Assembly (NCBI GenBank): GCA_945878355.1
Contig: CAMCTC010000004.1
Coordinates: forward strand, 38,929 to 102,928
Source: Bordetella parapertussis
GTDB taxonomy: Bacteria > Pseudomonadota > Gammaproteobacteria > Burkholderiales > Burkholderiaceae_C
Reading direction: 5' to 3'
Length of the DNA: 64,000 bases
The position numbers and the translations under genes are program-made. Shown piece after piece: positions 28,426 through 37,860 of this stretch (position 1 is its first letter; the number at the start of each line of letters is the position of its first letter). The notes under the pieces were generated by a model. The model worked only from the letters and a program-made list of their open reading frames with translations, was not told where the DNA came from and made no database searches.

Positions 28426-28992
28426 ATGGCCCGCATCCCCTACTTCGACCCTGCCCTCGCCACCGACCGCGCCGCCAAGGCCTACGCCAAGCTGCCCGAC
28501 CTCAACATCTTCCGGATGCTGGGGCATTCTGGCGACATGCTGGCCGGATTCAGCCGCTTCGGCGGCTACCTGCTCAACCTGACCAGCCTGGACCCGGTGC
28601 TGCGCGAGATCGCCATCGTCAGGGTTGGTGTGCTGTCCAAGGCCAGCTACGAGGTGTTCCAGCACGAGGCGATCTCCAGGCGCCTGGGCATGTCCGATGC
28701 GCTGATCCAGGCGATCCACGAAGGCCCGGACGCGGCCGCGTTCGACGAACGCCAACGGCTCGTGATGCGATTCACCGACGACGTGGTCCTGAACGTTCGG
28801 GCCAGCGACGCGACCTTTGTCCCGGCGCGCGAAGCCTTGGGTGACAAGGTGCTGCAAGAGCTGACGGTGATCATCGGCTTCTACATGCTGGTCTCGCGCT
28901 TTCTCGAGACCTTCGACGTCGACATCGACGAGGGCGACCTGCCCAGCGTCAAGGTGTCGGGCGATCAGACGCCGCCGGTGACGAGCCGCTGA
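28426..28992 (+). CDS. Carboxymuconolactone decarboxylase (CMD/AhpD)-family protein
   Basis: 188 residues. The CMD fold is visible in LREIAIVRVGVLSKASYEVFQHEAISRRLGMS. The CxxC redox pair of AhpD is absent (SKASYE region), so it is not an alkylhydroperoxidase but resembles the catalytic lactone decarboxylase or the many uncharacterised CMD proteins. The second half has FDERQRLVMRFTDDVV and a helical end. The gene stands alone between the SnoaL gene and a convergent Bug gene. Confidence 0.85.
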   Translation: MARIPYFDPALATDRAAKAYAKLPDLNIFRMLGHSGDMLAGFSRFGGYLLNLTSLDPVLREIAIVRVGVLSKASYEVFQHEAISRRLGMSDALIQAIHEGPDAAAFDERQRLVMRFTDDVVLNVRASDATFVPAREALGDKVLQELTVIIGFYMLVSRFLETFDVDIDEGDLPSVKVSGDQTPPVTSR

Positions 28993-29028
28993 AACGGCCG
29001 GATTCGGCCGCTGCGCTGAGCGGCCGCG

Positions 29029-30015
29029 TCAGTCGGGCCTGATCTTCGCGCGCGCGATCACCGGCTTCCAGCGCTGCTGCTCGGCTTCGATGAAGCGGGC
29101 GAACTCTGCAATGCTGCTGCCGACCACCAACGCGGCCTCGCTCTCGAGCAGCTTGGCGGCCGCGGGATCGCGCACGGCCTTGGCCGCCGCAGCGGCAAGC
29201 TTGTCGGCATGCGCTTGCGGCAGCGAGGTCGGCGCCAGCATGCCGTACCACTGGGTCATCTCGAAACCCGGGAAACCCTGCTCGGCCACGGTCGGCACAT
29301 CGGGTAACTGCGCCAAGCGCTGGGCGCTGCCGGTGGCGATGCAGCGCAGCTTGCCGGCCTTGATGAACTGCATCACCGCCGGCGCGCCGACGGCCGCAGC
29401 GTCGAGCCGCCCGCCCATCAAATCGGTCAGCTGCGGACCGGTGCCTCGGTAAGGCACGTGCAGCATGAAGGTGCTGCTGGTCATCTTCAGGTACTCGATG
29501 GCCAGGTGCCCGGCGCTGCCGTTGCCGGCCGAGCCGTAGTTCAGCTGGCCGGGCCTGGCCCGGGCCAGCGCAAGGAACTCTGTCAGGTTCCTGGCCGGCA
29601 GGTCAGGCCTCACCACATACAGGCTGGGCACCTTGGACAGCAGCGAGATCGGCCTGAAATCCTTGGCCAGGTCATAGGGCAGCTTGTCAAAGATGAAGGG
29701 GTTGACCGCCAAGGTGCCGATGTGGCCCAGAATCAGCGTGTGCTGGTCGTCAGCGCGCGCGACCTCGCCCATCGCGACGTTGCCGGCACCACCGGGTTTG
29801 TTGTCGACGAACACGCTCTGGCCCAGCAGCTTGGCCAGTTCGGCGGCGGTCGCGCGCGCGACGATCTCCGAGCTGCCACCGGGCGCAAACGGCACGACAA
29901 AGCGGATCGCCTTGTTCGGCCAAGCTGCCTCGGCCCGGGCCGGGAACAGGCTGGCCGCAGCGGTCGCGGTCGCCAGGCTGATGGCTTGGCGGCGGGTGAG
30001 GTGGTCTCGGTTCAT
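29029..30015 (-). CDS. Bug/TctC-family periplasmic receptor (Tat signal)
   Basis: 328 residues. The ATG at 30015 has AGGGAG upstream. The leader MNRDHLTRRQAISLATATA ends in PARAEAA, a likely twin-arginine signal. Bug motifs are WPNKAIRFVVPFAPGGSSE, VDNKPGGAGNVAMGEVA, LPYDLAKDFRPIS, LHVPYRGTGPQLTDLMGG and LPDVPTVAEQG. It is an orphan receptor, downstream of the YebC-family gene on the same strand with a 90-base gap. Confidence 0.9.
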   Translation of the reverse strand: MNRDHLTRRQAISLATATAAASLFPARAEAAWPNKAIRFVVPFAPGGSSEIVARATAAELAKLLGQSVFVDNKPGGAGNVAMGEVARADDQHTLILGHIGTLAVNPFIFDKLPYDLAKDFRPISLLSKVPSLYVVRPDLPARNLTEFLALARARPGQLNYGSAGNGSAGHLAIEYLKMTSSTFMLHVPYRGTGPQLTDLMGGRLDAAAVGAPAVMQFIKAGKLRCIATGSAQRLAQLPDVPTVAEQGFPGFEMTQWYGMLAPTSLPQAHADKLAAAAAKAVRDPAAAKLLESEAALVVGSSIAEFARFIEAEQQRWKPVIARAKIRPD

Positions 30016-30105
30016 CGGGCTCCCTGGTGTACGGTGACGGCCGCGCAATGCGCCAACCCGGCGCTCAAACGCCGCGAAAGCCAGGCCGCGAAGCCAACCC
30101 GACGC

Positions 30106-30819
30106 TCAGCCCTGCAGCCCCGCGAAGACATGCTGCACGTCTTCGTTGGCATCGAGCGCGGCCAGAAAGGATTCGACTTCTTCGAGCTGTTCAGCACTCA
30201 GGCTGTCGGCGCTGACCGGGTTCTTGGGCTTGTAGCCCAGCCTCGCGGACAGCACCGTGAAGCCCTGGGCCGGCAGCGCGCGGCTGACCAGGTCGAGGTC
30301 AGCGGGATCGGTCAGGAACAGCGTCGCGCCGTCCGCATCGGCCGGCTCGAAATCCTGCGCGCCCGCTTCGATGGCTGCAAGTTCGGGGTCTGCGCCTTTG
30401 GCGGCGGGCTCGGCTTCGATCATGCCCAGGTGTTCGAAATCCCAGGCCACCGCACCCGAGCTGCCGAGCTGGCCTTTGCGGAACAGCACCCGCATCTCGG
30501 ACGCCGCGCGGTTGACGTTGTCGGTCAAGCACTCGACCATCACCGGCACATGGTGCGGCGCAAAGCCTTCGTACATCGCGTGCTCGAAGTGCACCGCTTC
30601 ACCGCTGAGCCCAGCGCCCTTCTTGATCGCGCGGTCCAGCGTTTCCTTGGGCATCGACACCTTGCGCGCCTGCTCGACGACCAACCTCAACCGCGAGTTC
30701 GCCGCCGGGTCGGCGCCGTGCCGCGCCGCGATCATGATGTCCTTGGCCAGCTTGCCGAACAGCCTGCCCTTGGCATTCGCGGCGAGGTCCTTGTGCTTGG
30801 CTTTCCACTGCGCGCCCAT
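30106..30819 (-). CDS. YebC/PmpR-family protein (YeeN-like)
   Basis: 237 residues. It begins [28 protein letters not shown] as in the YeeN branch; YebC itself starts MAGHSKWANIKHRK. The middle has [27 protein letters not shown], then the family C-terminus [26 protein letters not shown]. YebC-family proteins were described as DNA-binding regulators and, more recently, as ribosome-associated factors that ease translation of proline stretches. It acts in the cytosol. A two-hairpin leader lies upstream. Confidence 0.92.
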   Translation of the reverse strand: MGAQWKAKHKDLAANAKGRLFGKLAKDIMIAARHGADPAANSRLRLVVEQARKVSMPKETLDRAIKKGAGLSGEAVHFEHAMYEGFAPHHVPVMVECLTDNVNRAASEMRVLFRKGQLGSSGAVAWDFEHLGMIEAEPAAKGADPELAAIEAGAQDFEPADADGATLFLTDPADLDLVSRALPAQGFTVLSARLGYKPKNPVSADSLSAEQLEEVESFLAALDANEDVQHVFAGLQG

Positions 30820-31138
30820 GTCTGCATGTCCCTGAAGTTACCCGGATCGAGACCTCAAGGTCTGATCCCGGCGGGTGAAAGTCCGCGCAGGCTTCTAGGG
30901 CACGTGGCGCTTGAGCGGGCGATTTTAGGTCCAGCCTCGCGCGCCCAAGCAAGCGCCGCTATTTCGACCCGGCGCGGATAGACTCACCGAAGATCACCCA
31001 GCGCTTGCCATCAAAGCGCGCAGTGCGGACTCTCTCAAGCCATCGTGAAGCCCGTTTGCAAGCCGGGGATGGCGCCAATGTGACGGCCCAGGCCGTCGCG
31101 CATGGGCCACCGCAACAGGAATGCGCCCGAGTCCAGCC
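30820..31138. other. Intergenic region upstream of the YebC-family gene, 319 bases
   Basis: The region contains the two leader hairpins (30842-30886) and otherwise no gene I can support. It should hold the promoter of the YebC-family gene and the 3' end of the Bug gene at 31139. Confidence 0.4.
30842..30886 (-). promoter_or_regulatory. Two consecutive stem-loops in the leader of the YebC-family gene
   Basis: 30842-30871 folds as CCGG-ATC-(G)-AGACCT-CA-AGGTCT-GAT-(C)-CCGG, a long stem with two single-base bulges. 30871-30886 folds as GCGG-GTGAAAGT-CCGC. They lie 22-67 bases upstream of the start codon. They could attenuate, stabilise the mRNA or bind the gene's own product. Confidence 0.4.
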
Positions 31139-32110
31139 TTACTGCGCCGCGATCCCCGCGGCTTTCCAGACCTCAGCCCAACGCACTGTGTCGCGCTTGA
31201 CGATGTCGGTGAATTCGGCCGATGTGGTGCCGGTCGCCAGCAGCCCCAACTCCAGCATCTTGGCCCGGCCCTCGGGGGTCTGGATGATCTTGCTGATCTC
31301 GCTGCTGAGCCGGTCGACCACCGCGCGCGGCGTGCCCTTGGGGGCGACGAAGCCGTTCCAGCCGACCAGGTCGAGCGGGAAACCGAGCTCGACAAAAGTC
31401 GGCGCAGCTGGAAAGTGCGGCCAGCGCTTGGGTCCGGTCACGGCCAGCAACTGGGCCCGTCCGCCCTGGACCAGCGGGCCGATCGTCGCGAAGTCATGGA
31501 TGCCCATCGTCGCAGTGCCAGCAATCACGTCCTGCACCGCTGGCGCAGCGCCCTTGTACGGCACATGCACCATGTCGAGCTTGGCAGCGCTCTTGAACAT
31601 CTCGCCGTACAGGTGCGAACTGCTGCCGATGCCGAAAGACGCAAACGAGGTCTTGCCGGGGTTGGCCCGCACGTAGCGAAGGAACTCGTCGACCGTCTTG
31701 GTGCCCAGCGCTGGCGCCACGACCATGCCCAGCGCGGCCATGCCGATCTGGTTGACCATCTCGAAGTCATCGGGCGCGTCGTAGGGCAGCTTGAGCATCG
31801 CGAACTTGTTGATGATCATGTTCGACGAGTTGACATAGGCGATGGTGTAGCCGTCTGGCAGCGACTGCTTGAGTGCACTGATGCCCACCACGCCTTGCGC
31901 GCCAGCCTTGTTGTCGATGATGAAGGGCTGGCCCAGCGCCGTCTGCAGCTTCTCACCCAGCCAGCGCGAGACGATGTCGGTCTGGCCGCCCGGCGGGTAG
32001 GGCACGATGATCTTGACCGGCCGGTTGGGCCAGGCCTGCGCCAGCGCAGCGCCAACAGGCAGGGTCATCATCAGCAGCAGGCCGAGGTGGCGGACGGACT
32101 TGAAAAGCAT
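31139..32110 (-). CDS. Bug/TctC-family periplasmic receptor
   Basis: 323 residues. The ATG at 32110 has TGGAG upstream. The Sec signal is HLGLLLMMTLPVGAALAQA. Motifs are WPNRPVKIIVPYPPGGQTDIV, IDNKAGAQGVVGI, LPYDAPDDFEMVNQ and MVHVPYKGAAPAVQDVIAG. It is divergent from the alkylsulfatase-like gene 376 bases away, so the ligand may be related to that enzyme's substrate. No tctAB is adjacent. Confidence 0.9.
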   Translation of the reverse strand: MLFKSVRHLGLLLMMTLPVGAALAQAWPNRPVKIIVPYPPGGQTDIVSRWLGEKLQTALGQPFIIDNKAGAQGVVGISALKQSLPDGYTIAYVNSSNMIINKFAMLKLPYDAPDDFEMVNQIGMAALGMVVAPALGTKTVDEFLRYVRANPGKTSFASFGIGSSSHLYGEMFKSAAKLDMVHVPYKGAAPAVQDVIAGTATMGIHDFATIGPLVQGGRAQLLAVTGPKRWPHFPAAPTFVELGFPLDLVGWNGFVAPKGTPRAVVDRLSSEISKIIQTPEGRAKMLELGLLATGTTSAEFTDIVKRDTVRWAEVWKAAGIAAQ

Positions 32111-32486
32111 GCAGAACTCCAGAGGGGTGTTGTCGAGCGAACGACGATAGTCGATCAGACCACGCCACACCACGGCAAGACAATCCTGGTTTCGCCTAAG
32201 GCGCTCACCGCGTTACTGGCGACCTTCCTGGGGACCGGGTCTCAAATCTGAACCCCCTGTGCTCGAGAAGCCGACAGCGCAGCCTGAACCGGGCGTTTCT
32301 TGCAAGGTGGCGCAGCAAACCCGGCGCGTCTCGCGAGAGGGCCAAGCGCTCGGCAGAGATGCCGCCCGCGCGCGACTCGACGGTGACAATAGACCGAATC
32401 TACCCAGGTCCACACCGCCCCCCGCCGTGACAGGCTCGCCGGTCGACCCAGCACACCACGCCATTCGCTCAACCCGGAAACCGCGC
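32111..32486. other. Divergent intergenic region, 376 bases
   Basis: The region lies between the Bug gene (minus) and the alkylsulfatase-like gene (plus). The plus frame is open from 32259, but that part has no family similarity. I see no clear operator. Confidence 0.4.
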
Positions 32487-34247
32487 ATGAACCGTCTCGA
32501 CAACCGCTATCCACCCAGCTTCAGCAACGACGCGTCGGTCATCGCCACAGACCGGCAAGGCCAGCGCGCCCACCGCGATGCCATCACCCACAACGACCGG
32601 TTCGAGCGCAAGCTCTGGTCGCCGCGACCTGGCGTCTGGTGCATGGTCGGCAACGGCCTGTCCAACCAGACTTTTGTCGAAGGCCCGCAGGGCTTGATCG
32701 CGATCGACACCGGCGAGTGCATCGAGGAGATGGCGCACGCGCTGGCCGCCGTCAGGCAACACACCGCCAGCCCGATTGCTGCGGTGATCTACACCCATTT
32801 CCACTACGTCGGCGGCACCCAGGCCGTGCTGCCCTTTGTGAAGACAGCTGACGGCGGCGAGCTGCCGATCTGGGGCCACCAACGCATCGTCGCCAACCGC
32901 TTGCGCATCAGCGCCGAGGTCAGTGGCGCAGCAGCGCGCGGCATGGCGCACCAGTTCGGCATCTTCCTGCCCGCGCAAGGCCCGGATGGGCTGGTCGGCA
33001 CCGGACTGGGCCAGGCCTACCGTCGGCCTGACCATGCGCCCTACACGCAGGGGTTCCTGCCACCGACGCACAGCTTCGAGGCCGCGACCGAGGCGACGAT
33101 CGCCGGTCTGCGCGTCGTGATGACGCCGGCGCCTTCCGACTGCGACGACTCGATCACGATCTGGTTCCCTGAACTCGGCCTGTGCGTCAACAACATGGTG
33201 TGGCCAACCTTGTTCAACGTGTTCCCGATCCGCGGTGAAGAGTACCGCGACCCGCGCGTGCTGCTGGCCGGACTCGACCACATCCGGGGCCTGCAGGCCG
33301 ACTACCTGCTGGGCGCGCATGGGCCGCCGCTGTCGGGCAAGGACGCAGTCATGGCCGAGGTGACCGCGTACCGCGACTCGATCCAGTTCATGTGGGACCA
33401 GACTGTTCGCGGCATCAACAAAGGCCAGACGCTGGGTGAGCTGCGCGACAGCGTGAAGTTACCCGCGGTGTTTGCCCGCAGCTACTTCACCAGCCAATAT
33501 TACGGCGTGGTCGAACACCATGTGCGCCAAATCCACAATGGCCTGCGCGGCTGGTTTGATGGCGACGAATCGACACTGTTTCCGCTGCCGCCACAAGAGC
33601 GTGCGAAGCGACTGGTCGCCGGTTTCGGCGGCGCTGACGCAGTCCGTGCGCAGGCCGAACAAGCGCTGGCTGATGACGACCTGCGCTGGGCGCTGGAGCT
33701 CAGTGCGTGGCTGGTTCAGTCGGATGCCAGCGCGACGGCGCGGGTCGATGCCGGCAGCAAGCCCGACCGCGCCCGGCTCGCAACCGTGCTGCGCGCGATC
33801 GGCCAGCGCACCACTGCTGCGAACATCCGCAACTGGTGTCTGACGCGCGCGCTGGACCTCGAAGGCAAGCTCGACTTGAGCCGCTTCCGCCGGCACCGCT
33901 TCTCGCGCAGCGATGTGCTGGCCAGCCCGCCCGAAGCCTTTGTCCACACGCTGCGGGTGATCCTCGACCCCGACAAGTCAGTCGGACTCGACGAAGAACT
34001 GGCTTGGCGATTCACGCCAGGCGGTCAACAGGCCGGATTGCACCTGCGCAACGGCATCGCTGCGATCACCGACGGCACGCAGGCCCAACTCGCGATCGAG
34101 CTCGACCTGCCGACCTGGGCCAACATCCTGTCGGGCAAGGCCCGGATGAGCGAAGCGATCGCCAGCGGGGACGTCAAGGCGATCGGCGACCCCGCGCGAA
34201 TCCTCGCGCTGCTGGCCTGTTTCGACCACCCCAGCCTGGGGCTTTAG
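32487..34247 (+). CDS. Alkylsulfatase-like (SdsA1/BDS1-type) metallo-beta-lactamase-fold protein with altered metal motif
   Basis: 586 residues, near the usual 600-660. The layout is an MBL domain (about 40-290), an alkylsulfatase dimerisation domain (about 290-420, DQTVRGINKGQTLGELR) and an SCP2-like C-terminal domain (about 460-586). The metal motif HxHxDH reads THFHYVGG at 103-110, so H104 and H106 are kept but the Asp-His pair is missing. The later Glu ligands of SdsA1 (in TEAPAE and AENATH) are replaced by PAPSDCDD and VNNMVW. A His in GAHGPP remains. It may use one metal, catalyse another reaction or not be a hydrolase. The start at 32487 precedes the first homologous residues. Confidence 0.8.
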   Translation: MNRLDNRYPPSFSNDASVIATDRQGQRAHRDAITHNDRFERKLWSPRPGVWCMVGNGLSNQTFVEGPQGLIAIDTGECIEEMAHALAAVRQHTASPIAAVIYTHFHYVGGTQAVLPFVKTADGGELPIWGHQRIVANRLRISAEVSGAAARGMAHQFGIFLPAQGPDGLVGTGLGQAYRRPDHAPYTQGFLPPTHSFEAATEATIAGLRVVMTPAPSDCDDSITIWFPELGLCVNNMVWPTLFNVFPIRGEEYRDPRVLLAGLDHIRGLQADYLLGAHGPPLSGKDAVMAEVTAYRDSIQFMWDQTVRGINKGQTLGELRDSVKLPAVFARSYFTSQYYGVVEHHVRQIHNGLRGWFDGDESTLFPLPPQERAKRLVAGFGGADAVRAQAEQALADDDLRWALELSAWLVQSDASATARVDAGSKPDRARLATVLRAIGQRTTAANIRNWCLTRALDLEGKLDLSRFRRHRFSRSDVLASPPEAFVHTLRVILDPDKSVGLDEELAWRFTPGGQQAGLHLRNGIAAITDGTQAQLAIELDLPTWANILSGKARMSEAIASGDVKAIGDPARILALLACFDHPSLGL

Positions 34248-34277
34248 AGTCCGGCCACGCAACAGACCCGGTGCCGA

Positions 34278-35051
34278 TTACTCCGAGATCCAATTCGGCT
34301 TGCGCTTTTCCGAGAAGGCCTTCGGCCCCTCGATCCAGTCCCGGCTCTTGCGCAGCCTAGCGACCGCGTCGTACTCCACTTTTGCAGCGGCAAAGACGTC
34401 GGCGATGGCCATGCCGTCCATCGCCGCTTGCTTGGTCGCACGCAGCGACATCGGCGAACACTCGAGCATCATCGCGGCCCATCTCTTGGCCTCGATCAGG
34501 GCTTGACCCTCGGCGGCCAGCGCGGTGACGAAGCCCAGTTCGTAACCCTCCTTGGCAGAAACGTGGCGCGCGGTCAGCATCATGCCCATCGCGCGCTTCA
34601 TGCCAATGGTGCGCGGCAGCCTGTGCATACCACCGGCGAGCGCTGCCAGGCCTACTTTCGGCTCGGGCAGCGCGAATTTGGCGTTCTCGGCCGCGATGAT
34701 GATGTCGCAGGCCAGCGCGGTCTCGAAACCACCGCCCATCGCCACGCCATTGACGGCAGCGATGATCGGCTTGTCAAGCCCCTGGCGCGACGTCAAGCCC
34801 GCAAAGCCCGACGCCACGAAGCCGCGTGCACCGCCGCCGGCTTGGTACTTGAGGTCGTTGCCGGCAGAAAACGCTCGCGTTCCAGCGCCGGTGACGATCG
34901 CGACCCATTGCTCGGGGTCGGCAGCGAAATCGTCCCACACGCCTTCGAGTTCGAGGTGCGCAGGGTGGTGCAGCGCGTTCATCACGTCGGGGCGGTTCAG
35001 CGTGACGATGGTCAGGTGGCCTTCGCGTTCGATCTTGCAGAATTCATGCAT
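34278..35051 (-). CDS. Enoyl-CoA hydratase/isomerase family protein
   Basis: 257 residues. AAGGAGA precedes the ATG at 35051. Oxyanion motifs are AFSAGNDLKYQ and NGVAMGGGFETALACD. Both Glu positions of hydratases are present (GGGFE and LPEPKVGL). The C-terminus DWIEGPKAFSEKRKPNW is typical of the crotonase fold. It hydrates a trans-2-enoyl-CoA or performs a related CoA reaction in the cytosol. It converges on the alkylsulfatase-like gene and lies downstream of the peptidase on the same strand. Confidence 0.92.
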   Translation of the reverse strand: MHEFCKIEREGHLTIVTLNRPDVMNALHHPAHLELEGVWDDFAADPEQWVAIVTGAGTRAFSAGNDLKYQAGGGARGFVASGFAGLTSRQGLDKPIIAAVNGVAMGGGFETALACDIIIAAENAKFALPEPKVGLAALAGGMHRLPRTIGMKRAMGMMLTARHVSAKEGYELGFVTALAAEGQALIEAKRWAAMMLECSPMSLRATKQAAMDGMAIADVFAAAKVEYDAVARLRKSRDWIEGPKAFSEKRKPNWISE

Positions 35052-35248
35052 CGGAGTCTCCTTGGATAGAAAGGGCTTGCAAGCTTGGCGCCGATCGAGT
35101 GGACGTCGGCTTTGCACTCGGGGCTGCCCTGAGTATGCTTTTTCGAGCAAAGCCGCGCTTGCCAAGGCCTGTTCTACGATGAACTCCCCGGGCCTGACGA
35201 AAAAAGACGGGGTTGAGCGCTCGGTATGTCTTGCCCAAGTCTGCCGGG

Positions 35249-37117
35249 CTAATTCATCCCGATCAGTTTTTCCACCTCGTCCATCACGGCGTCCATGCGC
35301 TTGATCAGCACCTGGTAGGGCTCGGCGGTCGTGAGGTCCAGGCCGGCGGATTTCAGCAGTTCGTGCGGCGGCACCGAGCCGCCAGCCTTCAAAACGCCCA
35401 GATAAGCCTCGCGGGCGCCGGGCTTGCCCTCCAGGATGCGCTCGCCGAAAAACTGCGCGGCGGTGGCACTGGTGGCATAGGCATAAACATAGAACGGCCT
35501 ATGGAAGTGAGGGATGTAGGCCCACTCCTGGCAATACTGCGGGTCGATCGTCATCACGCCGGTATCAGCGCCGTGGTACTTGCGCAGCAGCCCGCAGTAC
35601 ATCTGGGTAAAGCGCTTGCCTGACAGCGCCTCACCTCGCTGTTGGGCATCGTGGGCCAGCAACTCGAACTCGGCAAACATCGTCTGACGAAAGAACGCCG
35701 CGCGCAGTCGCTCCAGCACCTGACTGAGCACGAACACCTTCTCGTCGCGACTAAGGGCCTGCTTGGCCATGTGGTCGGTGAGCAATACCTCGTTGGTCGT
35801 GGAGGCGATCTCTGCCAGAAACAGCGGATAAGCCGCCGTCTCTGGCGGCTGGGAACGCTGCGCCAGCACCGAATGCATGCCATGGCCCCATTCGTGCGCA
35901 AAGGTGACCAGACTCTGAAAGTTGTCGGTGTGGTTCAGAAAGATGTAGGGCGTCATCCCGTAAACGCTGGTGGCATACGCGCCTCCGCGCTTGCCGGGTG
36001 CGGGCAGTACATGCATGGTGCGGGCACCCAGAGCGATCTCAAGTTCGCCCTGGTACTCATCGCCCAGCGGCTTCATGGCCATCATCGCGATCCGGGATGA
36101 CGCCTCCACCGGATAGCGCTGGGTGGAGTTCATCAGGTCTGGGTAGATGTCGTGGTAATGCAGATCGGGCAGCTTGAGCATCTTCTGGCGCAGCCGAAAG
36201 TAGCGGTGCAGGGTCGGCAGACCCTTGTTCGCTTCGGCCACCAGCATGCGCAGCACAGCCTCGGGAACCTCCGACGACGACAAGGACGCAGCCACAGCGC
36301 TGGGGTACTTGCGCAAACGAGCGTTGAGCACACCGGCTTGCACCCGTTGCGCCAGCAACGCGCCCAGCGTGTTCTCGTATTGGCCGTAGGTTTTCCAGAA
36401 CAGGTCAAACGCCTGCTTGCGGATCGCGCGGTCAGGGTGGGCGCGCATCTGCACGTAGCCCGTGTCGGACAAGCGCACAGGCTGGCCGTCGACGCTGAGA
36501 GTCGGCCAGCCGATGTCGGCGTTGATCAGCAGTTCCCTCATGTTCGAGAACGATCCCATCACCGGCGCCATGGTGGCCAACGCAAATTCCGCTTCTGGCG
36601 CTAGCGTGTACTGCGCGCGCTGCAGCGTTTGGCGCAAACGGGCCGCGTGGCGAGCCAGTCCGGGCTCGGAGGCCTGGAAGCCGGCGATCTTGTTGGCGCC
36701 CATCGCCTGGATCTCTGGATCAGCCCAAGCGCGTGCGCTGCTGAACTGGCCCCACAGGGCCGACATCAGCCCCATGCGCTCCTGGTTGCGACCTTGACCG
36801 TTGTCGGTGGAAACCTGCGTGCTGGCGTAGACCCACAGCCGATTCAGCCGTTGGTCGGCGTTTGAGAATTGGTCTAGCGCGTGGCGAAGGGCTGCGGCAT
36901 CACGCCCCAGCGTGCCCTTGAGCGAAGCCAGTTTGGGAAGCTCTGCAGACAAGGCCAGCCGCTCGGCATCCCAGGCCGCATCGCTACGGAACAAGCGGGT
37001 CAGGTCCCACACCAGGCGCATGTCGGCGTTGGTGGGTGGCGTTGCTTGGGCCGCAGCCAACGAGGACAAAAGTGCCAGGACGACACCGGCGAAGGCGAGA
37101 TGAAGCGCGCGGGACAT
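35249..37117 (-). CDS. pepF: Oligoendopeptidase F family (M3B) metallopeptidase, exported
   Basis: 622 residues. The ATG at 37117 begins a Sec signal peptide (LHLAFAGVVLALLSSLAAAQA), unusual because classical PepF is cytosolic. The zinc site is FAHEWGHGMHS (HExxH) with the third ligand Glu in FLAEIASTTNEVLL. PHFHRPFYVYAYATS is the usual substrate-binding segment. It would cut short peptides in the periplasm. It has no obvious operon partner. Confidence 0.92.
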   Translation of the reverse strand: MSRALHLAFAGVVLALLSSLAAAQATPPTNADMRLVWDLTRLFRSDAAWDAERLALSAELPKLASLKGTLGRDAAALRHALDQFSNADQRLNRLWVYASTQVSTDNGQGRNQERMGLMSALWGQFSSARAWADPEIQAMGANKIAGFQASEPGLARHAARLRQTLQRAQYTLAPEAEFALATMAPVMGSFSNMRELLINADIGWPTLSVDGQPVRLSDTGYVQMRAHPDRAIRKQAFDLFWKTYGQYENTLGALLAQRVQAGVLNARLRKYPSAVAASLSSSEVPEAVLRMLVAEANKGLPTLHRYFRLRQKMLKLPDLHYHDIYPDLMNSTQRYPVEASSRIAMMAMKPLGDEYQGELEIALGARTMHVLPAPGKRGGAYATSVYGMTPYIFLNHTDNFQSLVTFAHEWGHGMHSVLAQRSQPPETAAYPLFLAEIASTTNEVLLTDHMAKQALSRDEKVFVLSQVLERLRAAFFRQTMFAEFELLAHDAQQRGEALSGKRFTQMYCGLLRKYHGADTGVMTIDPQYCQEWAYIPHFHRPFYVYAYATSATAAQFFGERILEGKPGAREAYLGVLKAGGSVPPHELLKSAGLDLTTAEPYQVLIKRMDAVMDEVEKLIGMN

Positions 37118-37629
37118 GGTGAGATCTCGATGCTGAAAGACCGAATTTTGTGCGATCAAGCCCACGGCGATGGGTCATGTGCGGCGGACCGCAGCTTCAA
37201 CTCCTGCGGATGCCAACGCGGTGCAGCGACACCAACAGCAGCGCAACGCCTCGCGGGCAGAACCAAGATCAGCACGGGCGCAATCGGCGGCGCAACGACC
37301 CTTGCCAGGCAGTAGGCAGACTTGCTCAGGTGCAACTGCCATTCAGGATAGCCCGCAGCCACCACGATGCAAGGGGCGGAACAAGGGATGCCTGTTTCGC
37401 ATCATCAGCCTGTATTGCCTGGGCCAAGCTGTTCGCAATTCGGGTCGCCAATGGCTGCATCGGCCTCAAGGCGGCTGCAGCCTGTGCGCTGGCCCGGACC
37501 CAGAAGACCGTCTTTCGATCCTGGCGAACCCGGCGCGTCCTCCACCTCCATTCCAGGCAGGCTGCTCAAACGCCTCCGATTTCTTTACAATTCACAACGC
37601 CTTACCTAGCAATTTGTCGGAAATATTGC
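37118..37629. other. Intergenic region between pepF and vapBC, 512 bases
   Basis: The region is divergent. Long open frames cross it but show no family similarity. Near its end TTTACA (37584-37589), a 17-base spacer and TAGCAA (37607-37612) form a possible vapBC promoter in an AT-richer patch. Nothing else is supported. Confidence 0.4.
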
Positions 37630-37636
37630 ATGCAAT
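37625..37636 (+). promoter_or_regulatory. Palindrome over the vapB start codon (candidate operator)
   Basis: ATTGCATGCAAT is a perfect 12-base palindrome centred on the vapB ATG (37630-37632). VapB-VapC complexes usually repress their own promoter through palindromes close to the start, so this is a plausible operator. Confidence 0.4.
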
Positions 37637-37860
37637 CAGAAGCTGTTGTGTCGAGCAAAGGACAGGTCACATTGCCCGCGGCGATGCGCAAGGTCCTGGG
37701 TATCGTTGCTGGATCGCATATTCATTTCGAACTGCGTGGCAACGAATTGATCATCAAGCCAGAGCCTCCCATAAGTGCATACAGGGGCATGCTCAAGCGC
37801 TACAAGCTTGACCCGGCAGATCTGGTCATTCCCAAGGAGCAGGACCGGGAAGTCTTGTGA
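37630..37860 (+). CDS. vapB: VapB-type antitoxin (AbrB/SpoVT swapped-hairpin domain)
   Basis: 76 residues. The start at 37630 gives MQSEAVVSSKGQVTLPAAMRKVLGI, the standard AbrB-type opening with the KGQVTLP motif. The C-terminal part (about 50-76) should wrap the toxin. The stop overlaps the toxin's GTG start (GTGA), so translation is coupled. It neutralises VapC and, with it, represses the operon. A much longer open frame from 37150 is not supported. Confidence 0.88.
   Translation: MQSEAVVSSKGQVTLPAAMRKVLGIVAGSHIHFELRGNELIIKPEPPISAYRGMLKRYKLDPADLVIPKEQDREVL

Noticed and set aside
30871..30886. GTGAAAGT near the YebC-family gene as part of a group II intron or riboswitch
   Set aside because: Only a short motif is present; no intron domains, reverse transcriptase or wider riboswitch fold.
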